A stretch of DNA of 64,000 nt, from assembly GCA_017634595.1 (NCBI GenBank), contig JAGBNC010000025.1:1-64000 (forward strand). Reading direction: 5' to 3'. The position numbers and the translations under genes were made by a program. Under the pieces are notes generated by a model. That model was not told the origin of the DNA, did not search any database, and saw nothing but the letters and a program-made list of their open reading frames with translations. Numbering within the stretch: position 1 is the stretch's first letter; the number at the start of each line of letters is the position of its first letter. Shown here one piece after another: positions 63,484 through 64,000 of the stretch. This stretch comes from Bacteroidales bacterium (GTDB lineage Bacteria > Bacteroidota > Bacteroidia > Bacteroidales > UBA932).

Positions 63484-64000
63484 ATGAAAAAGACATTATT
63501 ACTTGCCCTCTCCATGGTTCTTGCGCTTATTGCAACTTCATGTAACAAGAACGCGGCACCTGAAGCCCCAGGCTTCATTACCAAGACCTTCTCCGTCACG
63601 GCGCCCGAAGGCACCAGGACAGAACTCTCCGGCCCCACTTCCGTGGTATGGTCAGAAGGTGACGAAATCAACATCATTGCCAAAACCTCCGGCAATCAGT
63701 ACACTTTCACTATCAAGTCTGGAGCGGGCACTGCAAGTGCAAAGTTTGAAGGCAGCATAGCAGAAACCGACAAGGACGAGACAGAATTCTACGCTCTCTA
63801 TCCCAATGTTCCCATCCGCATAGAAGAGACCAATGACAAAGGCAATCGCTGGGCTCTTGACCTCGGTCAACTGGTTATAGATGAGGCCATTAGCAGTCAG
63901 CAAGCCGTCAAAGAGGGATTCCCCGTCACACAGGCCTACATGACCGCAGTAGCCGACGAAGAAGGCAATTTGGCTTTCCGCCATGGTGCTGCTTATTTCA
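63484..64000 (+). CDS. Fimbrillin-like surface lipoprotein, runs off the window
   Basis: The frame starts at ATG 63484 and is still open at the end of the window (172 codons seen). It has a lipoprotein signal (lipobox LIATSCNK) and then TRTELSGPTSVVWSEGDEINI near residue 45 and EFYALYPNVPI near 98. This is the pattern of fimbrillin-family (Mfa/FimA-like) lipoproteins of Bacteroidales. The start has a good Shine-Dalgarno sequence, GGAGG at 63471-63475, which is unusual for this group. It may be a pilus subunit or anchor, or a surface protein linked to the pectin locus. Confidence 0.75.
   Translation, partial: MKKTLLLALSMVLALIATSCNKNAAPEAPGFITKTFSVTAPEGTRTELSGPTSVVWSEGDEINIIAKTSGNQYTFTIKSGAGTASAKFEGSIAETDKDETEFYALYPNVPIRIEETNDKGNRWALDLGQLVIDEAISSQQAVKEGFPVTQAYMTAVADEEGNLAFRHGAAYF

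Overview
The window looks like chromosome of a bacterium of the order Bacteroidales, probably from the gut. The reasons are a SusC/SusD outer-membrane glycan uptake pair, many surface lipoproteins, almost no Shine-Dalgarno sequences, and TAnnTTTG promoter -7 boxes in front of many genes. The G+C content is rather high for the order, which would fit Alistipes or uncultured gut Bacteroidales (RC9/Cryptobacteroides type). That last step is inference.

Layout. 1-1745: an AT-rich accessory patch with an XRE regulator and three small proteins of unknown function. 1811-8602: one tightly packed + strand operon with a POT peptide transporter, a secreted protein, a TIGR02757 protein, a zeta-like P-loop kinase, TldD and TldE. 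8637-8711: tRNA-Glu(CTC) on the - strand. 8790-11378: a secreted Golvesin-like/FAD-oxidoreductase/FGE-sulfatase fusion broken by one in-frame TAG. 11420-12422: aquaporin and ribosomal protein L31, convergent around a terminator. 12489-17504 (-): glmM, a degenerate NamZ-like gene and a GLUG/SGNH lipoprotein. 17536-19852 (+): M20 peptidase and an EEP-fold lipoprotein. 19856-27006 (-): gyrB, an alpha-oxoamine synthase, an SDR, PgpH and a trigger factor lacking its PPIase domain. 27044-31584 (-): a TPR protein and an outer-membrane barrel. 31654-34570 (+): FtsE-like ATPase, phosphosugar mutase, cytidine deaminase and SRP RNA. 34576-37640 (-): queuosine genes yhhQ and queF with a CBM9-like gene and NamZ, behind a candidate preQ1 riboswitch. 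37739-41657 (-): a heterodimeric ABC exporter and a thioesterase. 41718-44209 (+): nicotinamidase and a secreted UGSC-like protein.

45609-63318 is the main accessory feature: a pectin (homogalacturonan) utilisation locus on the + strand. Order: GH28, a CE12-CE8 esterase fusion, GH105, PL1, SusC, SusD, a surface glycan-binding protein, UxaC and UxaA. Esterases strip acetyl and methyl groups; the lyase and hydrolases cut the chain; SusCD and the surface protein capture and import oligosaccharides; GH105 removes unsaturated ends; UxaC and UxaA start galacturonate catabolism. A divergent LacI-family gene lies upstream. Between them are two 20-bp direct repeats, each over the -33 region of one of the two divergent promoters. 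After the locus come a 45-residue peptide gene and a fimbrillin-like lipoprotein that runs off the end.

The most unusual signal is a pair of palindromic mini-elements, one inside the GH105 gene (48934-49004) and one inside uxaA (62211-62277). Each has a 22-24 bp stem and a 23-nt apical loop. The loops are identical at 22 of 23 positions and are read in the same frame as FGPYEQE. The stems differ strongly between copies but stay self-complementary. Both appear to add about 25 residues to enzymes whose relatives lack them, as Rickettsia palindromic elements do.
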